Below are positions 6,993 to 13,430 of a stretch of 64,000 bases of DNA, piece after piece. The DNA comes from Methylobacterium sp. Leaf112 (GTDB taxonomy: Bacteria > Pseudomonadota > Alphaproteobacteria > Rhizobiales > Beijerinckiaceae): positions 119,291 through 183,290 of the forward strand of contig NZ_LMNG01000034.1 in the NCBI RefSeq assembly GCF_001423295.1. The letters are read 5' to 3'. The notes under the pieces are model-generated. The model saw only the letters and a list, made by a program, of their open reading frames with translations, was not told the origin of the DNA and made no database searches. Position 1 is the first letter of the stretch. Each line of letters begins with the position of its first letter. A program made the translations under genes and the position numbers.

Positions 6993-7607
6993 ATGAGCAT
7001 TGTTGATGCGCATATCGCATCTTGGTGTAGTTCGCCCCTTGGCGAGCGGGCGACGGAAGAGGCGTGGGATATCGTGGCCAACGCGGCAGGTTTGGTCACA
7101 GGAATTCTGGCGACACTCGACGCGGATTACGAGATCGAGGGCGACATCGCCGTTCATCGCACGACTACGGTCGAGACCGGTGCCGTGATGAAGGGCCCCC
7201 TGATCGTCGGGCCAAATTGCCTTGTTGCAGCGGCATGCTTGTTCAGGGGCGGATGCTGGATCGACAGCGACTGCATCGTGGGGCCCGGAGCTGAACTCAA
7301 GACGACCCTCATGTTCCAAGGGTCGAAGCTCGCTCATTTCAACTTCGTTGGGGACAGCATTCTCGGCAGTGATATCAATCTCGAAGCCGGCTCGATTATC
7401 GCGAATTACCGGAACGATTTGGCCGATCCTCGCCTCCGGATCAACTATAGCGGCAAGACGATAGAGTCGGACACGCTGAAGTTCGGCGCGCTCGTCGGAG
7501 ATGGGTGCCGCATCGGCGCGAACGCGGTTGTCGCCCCTGGTGCCATCCTTGCTCCCAGGACGGTCGTACCCCGCCTCGGATTGATCGATCAGCGCACACG
7601 CTCATGA
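6993..7607 (+). CDS. Left-handed beta-helix (hexapeptide repeat) acyltransferase-like protein
   Basis: The 204-residue product contains successive hexapeptide turns such as IEGDIAVHRTTTVETGAVMK, GPLIVGPNCLVAAACLF and VGDGCRIGANAVVAPGAILA, which build a left-handed parallel beta-helix. The layout resembles the C-terminal acetyltransferase half of GlmU-like sugar nucleotidyltransferases, and the segment INYSGKTIES is also of that type, but the N-terminal nucleotidyltransferase domain is absent. It may acylate a sugar or small molecule using acyl-CoA. It stands alone beside a decayed IS zone and faces the ynfA gene, so substrate cannot be inferred. The ATG at 6993 has only a weak ribosome-binding site. 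Confidence 0.75.
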   Translation: MSIVDAHIASWCSSPLGERATEEAWDIVANAAGLVTGILATLDADYEIEGDIAVHRTTTVETGAVMKGPLIVGPNCLVAAACLFRGGCWIDSDCIVGPGAELKTTLMFQGSKLAHFNFVGDSILGSDINLEAGSIIANYRNDLADPRLRINYSGKTIESDTLKFGALVGDGCRIGANAVVAPGAILAPRTVVPRLGLIDQRTRS

Positions 7608-7666
7608 GCGTCCCGAAAGCCAGCCGACGACGATCCAACCTCGGCGGACTCTGGCGTACGGAACGC

Positions 7667-7990
7667 TCATCCCCTTGGGCCGAAGAGGATCACGGCCATG
7701 CCTGCGACGCAGATAGCCCCGCCGCTCAAGTCCCAGCGGTCGGGCTGATGCCCCTCGGCAAGCCAGAGCCACACGATCGAGGCTGCGATGTAGACGCCGC
7801 CGTAGGCGGCGTAAGTGCGCCCGGCCGCCTCGCTATCGACCAGTGTCAGCAAGTAGGCGAACAGCCCGAGCGAGACCATTCCCGGCGCGATCCACCACAC
7901 CGACTTGTCGAGGCGCAGCCAAGCCCAGAAGGCGAAGCACCCGGCGATTTCAGCGAGCGCTGCGCCCGCGTAAGCGAAGAACGTGACCAT
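7667..7990 (-). CDS. ynfA: YnfA family small membrane transporter (UPF0060)
   Basis: The 107-residue protein has four predicted membrane helices and the YnfA signatures AEIAGCFAFWAWLR, GRTYAAYGGVYIAASIVW and WDLSGGAICVAGMAVI. YnfA is related to the small multidrug resistance (SMR) family and has been linked to export of cationic compounds. Its length equals the family norm. It is a single gene, convergent with the beta-helix gene (59 bases between the stop codons) and 187 bases upstream of the stop of an SDR gene on the same strand. Confidence 0.92.
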   Translation of the reverse strand: MVTFFAYAGAALAEIAGCFAFWAWLRLDKSVWWIAPGMVSLGLFAYLLTLVDSEAAGRTYAAYGGVYIAASIVWLWLAEGHQPDRWDLSGGAICVAGMAVILFGPRG

Positions 7991-8177
7991 ACCGCCTTCT
8001 CACAGATCGTCCCGGTACGCGGTAGGTCCGCTTTTCACCCGACCCGGTCGCAGAGTGGACGGACGGGTCCCGACCCGACCCAGTCGTTCGGGTTATCTGA
8101 CCCGACGCCCGGGAGCGGACGCTGAGCGAGACACCGCCTGTCCGCCATGGATCGCGGCGCTCCACAAGCGGTCGCGC

Positions 8178-8999
8178 TTACTTGCCGCCCGTCACGTCGA
8201 GGAAGGTACCGGTGACGAACGAGGCCTCTGGGCCGGCCAGCCAGAGGATCGCTCGCGCGACCTCCTCGGGCTCGCCACCCCCTCCCATTGGAATGCTGTC
8301 CTTCACGCGATCCACGCGCCCGGCTTCGCCGCCGCTCGCGTGCATCTTGGTGTAGATGTGGCCGGGCCCCACGCAGTTCCTCCGAATGCCATCGCGCGCG
8401 ACCTCCTTTGCGAAGACGATCGCCATGGTCTCGACTGCGCCCTTTGAGGACGCGTAGTCCACGGACTCGCTGGGACTGCCGAGGCGAGCGGAGGCCGAGG
8501 AGACATTGACCACCGCGCCCCCACGCCCGCCATGGCGATGCGACATGCGCTTCACGGCTTGCTGCGCGCAGAGGATCGGGCCGATTGCATTCACCGAGAA
8601 GACGCGCCGCAGGCGCTCATGGTCCAGGTCTTCGAAGCGAGATGGTCGTGCGATCATGGCGGAATTGTCGACGAGGACATCGAGCCCACCGAACCGGCGG
8701 TCGACGCGGTCGAACATCCGCGAGACCTCGGCGGGATCGGCGCTGTCGGCTCGTACGGCGATCGCGCCTCGACGCTCCATCTCGATCGCAGCGCTCAGGT
8801 CCTCAGCCGCCGCGTCGTTCGACAGGTAGCTGAAGGCGACGTCGTAGCCGCGCCGTGCCGCAAGACGCACGGTCGCGGTCCCGATGCCACGGCGGCCGCC
8901 GGTGATCGGCATCACGGGTGCAGTTCGTGCGGCGTCAGGTGCGTCAGAGGCATCCGAGCGGTCGCCATCGGTGGCATCGGGGTTTTGAACGGAGTTCAT
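8178..8999 (-). CDS. Short-chain dehydrogenase/reductase (SDR)
   Basis: The 273-residue protein carries the NAD(P)-binding motif ITGGRRGIG near residue 32 and the catalytic set NVSSAS followed by YASSK. The acidic N-terminal extension of about 28 residues is unusual for the family. The NNAG motif is altered to DNSA, which could affect cofactor loop packing. It resembles glucose/3-oxoacyl-type SDRs (FabG-like), with the C-terminal GGGGEPEEVARAILWLAGPE and FVTGTFLDVTGG. Its ATG overlaps the stop of the MFS gene by four bases, so the two are translationally coupled. An in-frame extension far upstream runs antisense to other genes and is rejected. Confidence 0.88.
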   Translation of the reverse strand: MNSVQNPDATDGDRSDASDAPDAARTAPVMPITGGRRGIGTATVRLAARRGYDVAFSYLSNDAAAEDLSAAIEMERRGAIAVRADSADPAEVSRMFDRVDRRFGGLDVLVDNSAMIARPSRFEDLDHERLRRVFSVNAIGPILCAQQAVKRMSHRHGGRGGAVVNVSSASARLGSPSESVDYASSKGAVETMAIVFAKEVARDGIRRNCVGPGHIYTKMHASGGEAGRVDRVKDSIPMGGGGEPEEVARAILWLAGPEASFVTGTFLDVTGGK

Positions 9000-10234
9000 G
9001 GTTTCCGCGCGAGGTGCGGCGACAGAACGAGCATGATCGGGACGACGGCGAAGGCCGTGGCCGCGGCCGCGACGGCGGCCCAGCGCGGTCCGACCGCATC
9101 GCCCAGCGGGCCGTAGAGCAGGGGCGTCGCGACCGCGCTGCCGCCGAGCGTCCAAGTATAGAAGACCGCGAAGGCGCGCTCGACGCGACCGTGCGGCGCG
9201 AGTTCCGGCACGGTGCCGTAGAGCACGGAGGACGTTCCGTTCAGCATCAGGCCGAGGAGGGGCAGCACCGCGAGGGTTGGGGCGAGCGGGAGCGCGACGA
9301 CCAGCAGGATCGCCACCGCCGTGCCCGCCTCGGAGAGGATCACGCAGCGCGTCACCCCGAAGCGCTCCCCGAGCCGGCCGAAGATCGCCTTGCCCAGCGC
9401 ACCGCCGACGGCCGCGAGGCCGAACGCGACGCCCACCGTCGCCAGGACCGCCCCCTTCTCCTGCAGCAGGAACGGCAGGTAGAGGAGAAAAGCCGGGCGG
9501 GCGGCATTGTCGAGCATGCCGACGGCGACGAGGAGCCCGAAGCCGGTCCGGTCCGTCGAGCCGGCGCCGGGCATGGCCGCGTGCGGGCGCGCCGGCGCTT
9601 CCTCGCGCGGGACGGGCTCGCGGGGCAGCAGGGTGGCGACCCCGAATGCGACGACGACCCCGAGGCCGGCGGCGAGCCAGAGCACGAGGCGCCAGTCGAG
9701 GTGGGTGAGGAGAAGCCCGGCGAGTGCGGGCAGCGCCGCCTTTCCGAGATCGCCGGCGAAGTTGTAGGTGCCGAGCGGCCCCCTCGCCCCCGTCCCATAG
9801 GTCCGGGCGATCACCGCCGAGGCGAGGGGATGCTGGGTGCTGCTGCCCGCGCCGGAGAGCGCCAGGGCGACGCAGAGGCCGGTGACACCGCCCGAGGCGC
9901 CGGCCAGCGCGTAGCCGCCCGCACCCAGCAACGTGCCGAGAACCAGAACCGCGCGCGCCCCGAGCGTCCGAGCCAGAGCCGTGGCGGGCATCTGCAGGCC
10001 GGCCAGCGCGCCGACATAGAGCGAGCGCACCAGCGCAAGGGCGACGTAGCCGAGGCCGAACTCCACCTGCCAGACCGGCAGCAGCACGTAGATCAGGTCC
10101 GTGTAGCCGTCGTGCAGGGCGTGGTTGACGCCGATCGTCGCGAGGGTGCGCGTCCGCCGGGGCGCGCGGGTGTCGCCCGCCCCATCCGTCGCGCCCGTGG
10201 CCCGCCCGTCCGGTTCCGCCGTGGTCGTCGTCAT
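8996..10234 (-). CDS. MFS transporter, fosmidomycin-resistance-like (Fsr type)
   Basis: This 412-residue protein has about twelve hydrophobic helices. The first begins IGVNHALHDGYTDLIYVLLP, the sequence style of Fsr-like MFS exporters, and the central loop RLGERFG in the second half is the usual MFS motif A equivalent. It probably exports a toxic or metabolic small molecule across the inner membrane by proton antiport. The gene overlaps the downstream SDR by four bases and diverges from a LysR-type regulator, which is the likely controller of the pair. The N-terminal 25 residues are polar and cytoplasmic. Confidence 0.88.
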   Translation of the reverse strand: MTTTTAEPDGRATGATDGAGDTRAPRRTRTLATIGVNHALHDGYTDLIYVLLPVWQVEFGLGYVALALVRSLYVGALAGLQMPATALARTLGARAVLVLGTLLGAGGYALAGASGGVTGLCVALALSGAGSSTQHPLASAVIARTYGTGARGPLGTYNFAGDLGKAALPALAGLLLTHLDWRLVLWLAAGLGVVVAFGVATLLPREPVPREEAPARPHAAMPGAGSTDRTGFGLLVAVGMLDNAARPAFLLYLPFLLQEKGAVLATVGVAFGLAAVGGALGKAIFGRLGERFGVTRCVILSEAGTAVAILLVVALPLAPTLAVLPLLGLMLNGTSSVLYGTVPELAPHGRVERAFAVFYTWTLGGSAVATPLLYGPLGDAVGPRWAAVAAAATAFAVVPIMLVLSPHLARKP

Positions 10235-10361
10235 CGCTCATCCTTCCACAGCCACCCGCCGCCGACGCCGTAACGGCTACACCCGTGAGGATCCGGCGAT
10301 GAGGACCGTTCGACTCACGCGACCCGTGCGCTAAGCTCACGGATGCGAGCCCGGAGGTCCG

Positions 10362-11261
10362 ATGCGCCGTCTTCCACCCCTCCATGCGCTGCGCGTCTTC
10401 GAGGTCGCCGCCCGGGCCGGCAGCCACGCCGCCGCGGCGGCCGAACTCGGGCTGACCCACGGGGCCGTCAGCCGTCAGGTCGCCGTGCTCGAGGCGTGGT
10501 TCGGCCAGCGTCTGTTCGTGCGGGTCGGGCGCAGAAGCGTCCCGACGCCCGCGGCCCGGGCCTTCGCGGAAGCGGTCAGCCTCACCTTCGACAGGCTCGA
10601 CGCGGCGGCCGAGATCTGCGGCCGGCCCCTCGCGCCGCGGACCCTGCGGGTGAACACGCCCACGACCTTCGCCATGCGTTGGCTGATCCCGCGCCTGGAC
10701 GGCTTCCACGCGGCGCGGCCGGAGGCGGAGGTGGTCGTCACGACGACCACGACCCTGCACAACGCCCTGCGCGGCGGCTTCGACCTCGCGGTCCGGCGCG
10801 AGCCGCGCCTCGGAACGGGAGCGCACCATCCCTGGGGCGCCTACCGCGCGGTCCCCTTCCTGCGGGAGGCCAACACCCTGGTGGCGAGCCCCACCCTGCT
10901 CGCGGCCCGCCCCCTGCGCACACCGCACGACCTCGAAGGCGCCACGCTGCTGACGAGCGAGACGCGTCCGGGTGACTGGAGCGACTGGCTCGCCGCCGCC
11001 GGCCTCTCCCCCGATACGGGCAGCCGCCGGACGTTCGACCATTATTTCGTCGCCCTGCAGGCGACGGCGGACGGGCTCGGCTACGGCCTCGGTCCCCTGC
11101 CCGTCCTGTCCGGCGACCTGGCGACCGGACGGCTCGTCGCCCCGTTCCCGGAGATCCTCGTCCCGCGCCCCGGCTACGTGGCCCTCGTTCCGAACGACGC
11201 GGACAAGACGTCGACCCTCACGGCATTCGTCGACTGGCTCGTCGCCACGGGCGCGCAATGA
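10362..11261 (+). CDS. LysR-family transcriptional regulator (GcvA-like)
   Basis: The N-terminal helix-turn-helix reads LPPLHALRVFEVAARAGS, then AAAAAELGLTHGAVSRQVAVLE, typical of the GcvA branch of LysR proteins. The remaining 210 residues form the periplasmic-binding-like effector domain (FAMRWLIPRLDGFHAARPEA, FDLAVRREPR, DGLGYGLGPLP). It has 299 residues, the normal length. It diverges from the MFS/SDR pair with 127 bases between the start codons, the typical layout in which a LysR protein activates its neighbours and represses itself. I could not identify a clear T-N11-A operator there. Confidence 0.92.
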   Translation: MRRLPPLHALRVFEVAARAGSHAAAAAELGLTHGAVSRQVAVLEAWFGQRLFVRVGRRSVPTPAARAFAEAVSLTFDRLDAAAEICGRPLAPRTLRVNTPTTFAMRWLIPRLDGFHAARPEAEVVVTTTTTLHNALRGGFDLAVRREPRLGTGAHHPWGAYRAVPFLREANTLVASPTLLAARPLRTPHDLEGATLLTSETRPGDWSDWLAAAGLSPDTGSRRTFDHYFVALQATADGLGYGLGPLPVLSGDLATGRLVAPFPEILVPRPGYVALVPNDADKTSTLTAFVDWLVATGAQ

Positions 11262-11330
11262 GATCGGACAACCATCGGGCCGAGCCGGAGACGGCTTCTC
11301 TCCTTGCAAAAAGGGCATCTGCGTTCGGCA

Positions 11331-11350
11331 CACTAACCGATCGGTGCGTG
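11331..11350. promoter_or_regulatory. TetR-type operator-like palindrome without an adjacent regulator
   Basis: ACCGATCGGT is a perfect 10-base palindrome, extended to CAC-TA-ACCGATCGGT-GC-GTG. This resembles the ACNNACCGNNCGGTNNGT layout of many TetR/AcrR-family operators. No tetR gene is near, so it may be the target of a remote regulator or a leftover from a deleted gene. Confidence 0.4.
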
Positions 11351-11620
11351 AAGTAGCCCCCTCGCGTTCCCTGAGCGAACGCCCGTTCCTGCGACACAGC
11401 CTCTCGAGAGCGGACCGACAAGAATCCGCCCGAATTGGTCGTGGAGCGGACGGACAGGCCCGTCCCGAAGCTGGCGTCGGCGTCCCTGAAAGACGGCACA
11501 GACCGATCGCCGCGTGGAGCGGTGCTGGCCCGCGCCGGATCGGCGGGCGCAGCCCGGGCGGAAGGGGATGCGGCGCGCCGACCGCGCGCGGCCCCGACAC
11601 CGCCACCTTGGAATGCCTCG

Positions 11621-11638
11621 CATAAAGACATCTTTATG
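11621..11638. promoter_or_regulatory. Palindromic operator upstream of ahcY (SahR-like)
   Basis: CATAAAGA-CA-TCTTTATG has perfect 8-base arms and is strikingly AT-rich in a GC-rich background. In Proteobacteria, ArsR-family SahR regulators that sense S-adenosylhomocysteine bind palindromes of this kind upstream of ahcY, metK and metH. It lies just upstream of the likely promoter. The palindrome is observed; the identity of the binding protein is inferred. Confidence 0.6.
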
Positions 11639-11644
11639 TCTTGA

Positions 11645-11673
11645 TTGCCTCGCATCCCGTCCCCTGCTATAGC
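11645..11673 (+). promoter_or_regulatory. Probable sigma-70-type promoter of ahcY
   Basis: TTGCCT at 11645-11650, a 17-base spacer, then TATAGC at 11668-11673, 34 bases before the ahcY start codon. The palindrome at 11621-11638 ends six bases before the minus-35 element. The assignment rests on hexamer similarity and spacing only. Confidence 0.5.
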
Positions 11674-11707
11674 CCCCGCCAACACGCAGCAGAGAGACGG
11701 AACCCCC

Positions 11708-13108
11708 ATGGCCCAGGATTACATCGTCAAGGACATCGCGCTGGCCGAGTACGGTCGCAAGGAGATCTCCATCGCCGAGACCGAAATGCCCGGCCTCATG
11801 GCGACGCGCGAGGAGTACGGCGCGAGCCAGCCCCTGAAGGGCGCCAAGATCGCCGGCTCGCTCCATATGACGATCCAGACGGCCGTGCTCATCGAGACCC
11901 TGGCGGCGCTCGGCGCCGACATCCGCTGGGTCTCGTGCAACATCTACTCGACCCAGGACCACGCCGCCGCCGCCATCGCGGCCGCCGGCATCCCGGTCTT
12001 CGCCATCAAGGGCGAGACCCTGGAGGAGTACTGGGACTACACGTCGAAGCTGTTCGACTGGCACGGCGGCGGCATGCCGAACATGATCCTCGACGACGGC
12101 GGCGACGCCACCATGTTCGTGCACCTCGGCCTGCGCGCCGAGAACGGCGACACCGCCTTCCTCGACAAGCCCGAATCGGAAGAGGAAGAGATCTTCTTCG
12201 CCCTGCTGAAGAAGAAGCTCGCCGAGAAGCCCAAGGGCTGGTTCGCCGGCCTCGCCGATTCGATCAAGGGCGTCTCGGAAGAGACCACCACGGGCGTGCA
12301 CCGCCTCTACAACCTCGCCAAGGAGGGCAAGCTGCTCTTCCCGGCCATCAACGTGAACGACGCCGTCACCAAGTCGAAGTTCGACAACCTCTACGGCTGC
12401 CGCGAGTCGCTGGTGGACGGCATCCGCCGCGGCACCGACGTGATGATGGCCGGCAAGGTCGCCATGGTCGCGGGCTTCGGCGACGTCGGCAAGGGCTCGG
12501 CCTCGTCGCTCCGTCACGCCGGCTGTCGCGTGCTGGTGTCGGAGGTCGATCCGATCTGCGCCCTCCAGGCCGCCATGGAAGGCTACGAGGTCGTCACCAT
12601 GGAAGACGCCGCGCCCCGCGCCGACATCTTCGTGACGGCGACGGGCAACAAGGACATCATCACCCTCGACCACATGCGGGCGATGAAGGACCGGGCCATC
12701 GTCTGCAACATCGGCCACTTCGACAACGAGATCCAGGTCGCGGGTCTCAAGAACCTCAAGTGGTCCAACATCAAGCCGCAGGTGGACGAGATCACCTTCG
12801 CGGACGGCCACCGCATCATCCTCCTGTCGGAGGGCCGCCTGGTGAACCTCGGCAACGCCACCGGCCACCCGTCCTTCGTGATGTCGGCCTCGTTCACCAA
12901 CCAGACGCTCGCCCAGATCGAACTCTGGACCAACCCGGGCAAGTACGACAAGCAGGTCTACACCCTGCCGAAAGCCCTCGACGAGAAGGTGGCGCTCCTC
13001 CACCTCGAGAAGATCGGCGTGAAGCTCTCGAAGCTCAGCCCTGAGCAGGCCGCCTATATCGGCGTCGCCGAGACCGGCCCGTTCAAGCCCGACCACTACC
13101 GCTACTGA
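11708..13108 (+). CDS. ahcY: S-adenosylhomocysteine hydrolase
   Basis: The enzyme reversibly hydrolyses S-adenosylhomocysteine to adenosine and homocysteine, using tightly bound NAD, and so keeps methyltransferases active. The 466-residue product has the family landmarks SLHMTIQTAVLIETL, WVSCNIYSTQDHAAAAIA, the NAD-binding GFGDVGKGSASSLRHAGCRV and the C-terminal ending FKPDHYRY with the conserved Lys and Tyr. The bacterial-type insertion around residues 145-190, rich in Glu and Lys, is present. The ATG at 11708 is preceded by AGAGAGACGG; an in-frame extension to 11645 would overlap the promoter and is rejected. It is monocistronic by the look of its strong terminator, with divL next in the same direction. 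Confidence 0.98.
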   Translation: MAQDYIVKDIALAEYGRKEISIAETEMPGLMATREEYGASQPLKGAKIAGSLHMTIQTAVLIETLAALGADIRWVSCNIYSTQDHAAAAIAAAGIPVFAIKGETLEEYWDYTSKLFDWHGGGMPNMILDDGGDATMFVHLGLRAENGDTAFLDKPESEEEEIFFALLKKKLAEKPKGWFAGLADSIKGVSEETTTGVHRLYNLAKEGKLLFPAINVNDAVTKSKFDNLYGCRESLVDGIRRGTDVMMAGKVAMVAGFGDVGKGSASSLRHAGCRVLVSEVDPICALQAAMEGYEVVTMEDAAPRADIFVTATGNKDIITLDHMRAMKDRAIVCNIGHFDNEIQVAGLKNLKWSNIKPQVDEITFADGHRIILLSEGRLVNLGNATGHPSFVMSASFTNQTLAQIELWTNPGKYDKQVYTLPKALDEKVALLHLEKIGVKLSKLSPEQAAYIGVAETGPFKPDHYRY

Positions 13109-13115
13109 GTCGGAC

Positions 13116-13137
13116 GGCGCCCCCGTGCGGGGGCGCC
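13116..13137 (+). terminator. GC-rich stem-loop after ahcY
   Basis: GGCGCCCCC, loop GTGC, then GGGGGCGCC form a perfect 9-base-pair stem beginning 7 bases after the stop codon. There is no T-run, so it probably protects the mRNA 3' end together with the intrinsic terminator just downstream. Confidence 0.6.
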
Positions 13138-13158
13138 CCCATCCCTCGCGGTTTCGTG

Positions 13159-13189
13159 AAAAAGCCCGGCTTTCCGCCGGGCTTTTTTC
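13159..13189 (+). terminator. Intrinsic terminator of ahcY
   Basis: AAAAAGCCCGGC, loop TTTCC, then GCCGGGCTTTTTT: a 7-base-pair GC stem flanked by an A-run and a T-run of six, a textbook rho-independent terminator that may work in both directions. Confidence 0.9.
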
Positions 13190-13430
13190 ATGCCCGCCCC
13201 TCCGCGCCCGGCCGCCCGAGCTTGACCGTACTGTGACTTTTCTGCGGCCTCGGCGGCCCGCGTGCCCGAAACCGGATAAGTCCGGCTTAACCCTCTTCCG
13301 GGAGGATTCCGCCTCGCGCTAGTGTGGGGTCGATTCCTCAGGTGGGGTGATCCGCCGACGCCCTCCGGGGCCGGCGGGGAAGCGGTCGCGATGCGCGGCG
13401 CGTCAGGGATTCTTGGGGGCGGACCGGATC
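13190..13430. other. Leader region of divL
   Basis: The 322-base gap between ahcY and divL contains the two stem-loops described separately and then about 240 bases of leader. It has a single TTAACC half-site near 13288 but no complete TTAA-N7-TTAA CtrA box. I see no gene and no convincing promoter pair in it. Confidence 0.45.

Larger units (their letters stand above)
11262..11707. other. Intergenic region upstream of ahcY
   Basis: No supported gene lies in these 446 bases. The left part holds a TetR-type palindrome at 11331-11350. The right part holds the ahcY promoter with an 18-base palindrome at 11621-11638. The short direct repeat TGCCTCGCAT occurs at 11614-11623 and 11646-11655 on either side of the palindrome. 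Between the palindromes the sequence is GC-rich and has no visible stem that would indicate a riboswitch. Confidence 0.6.

Noticed and set aside
6610..7020. 136-codon minus-strand frame in the decayed zone
   Set aside because: No recognisable domain, unusual composition for either host or IS genes, and it overlaps the start of the beta-helix gene.
8178..11606. Very long minus-strand frame that runs through the SDR, part of the MFS and LysR genes
   Set aside because: Only the 8178-8999 part has SDR motifs; the rest is antisense to real genes in high-GC sequence and has no domain.
11262..11707. S-adenosylhomocysteine or SAM riboswitch upstream of ahcY
   Set aside because: The leader after the likely promoter is only about 30 bases long and shows no conserved stem; the palindrome is better explained as a protein operator.
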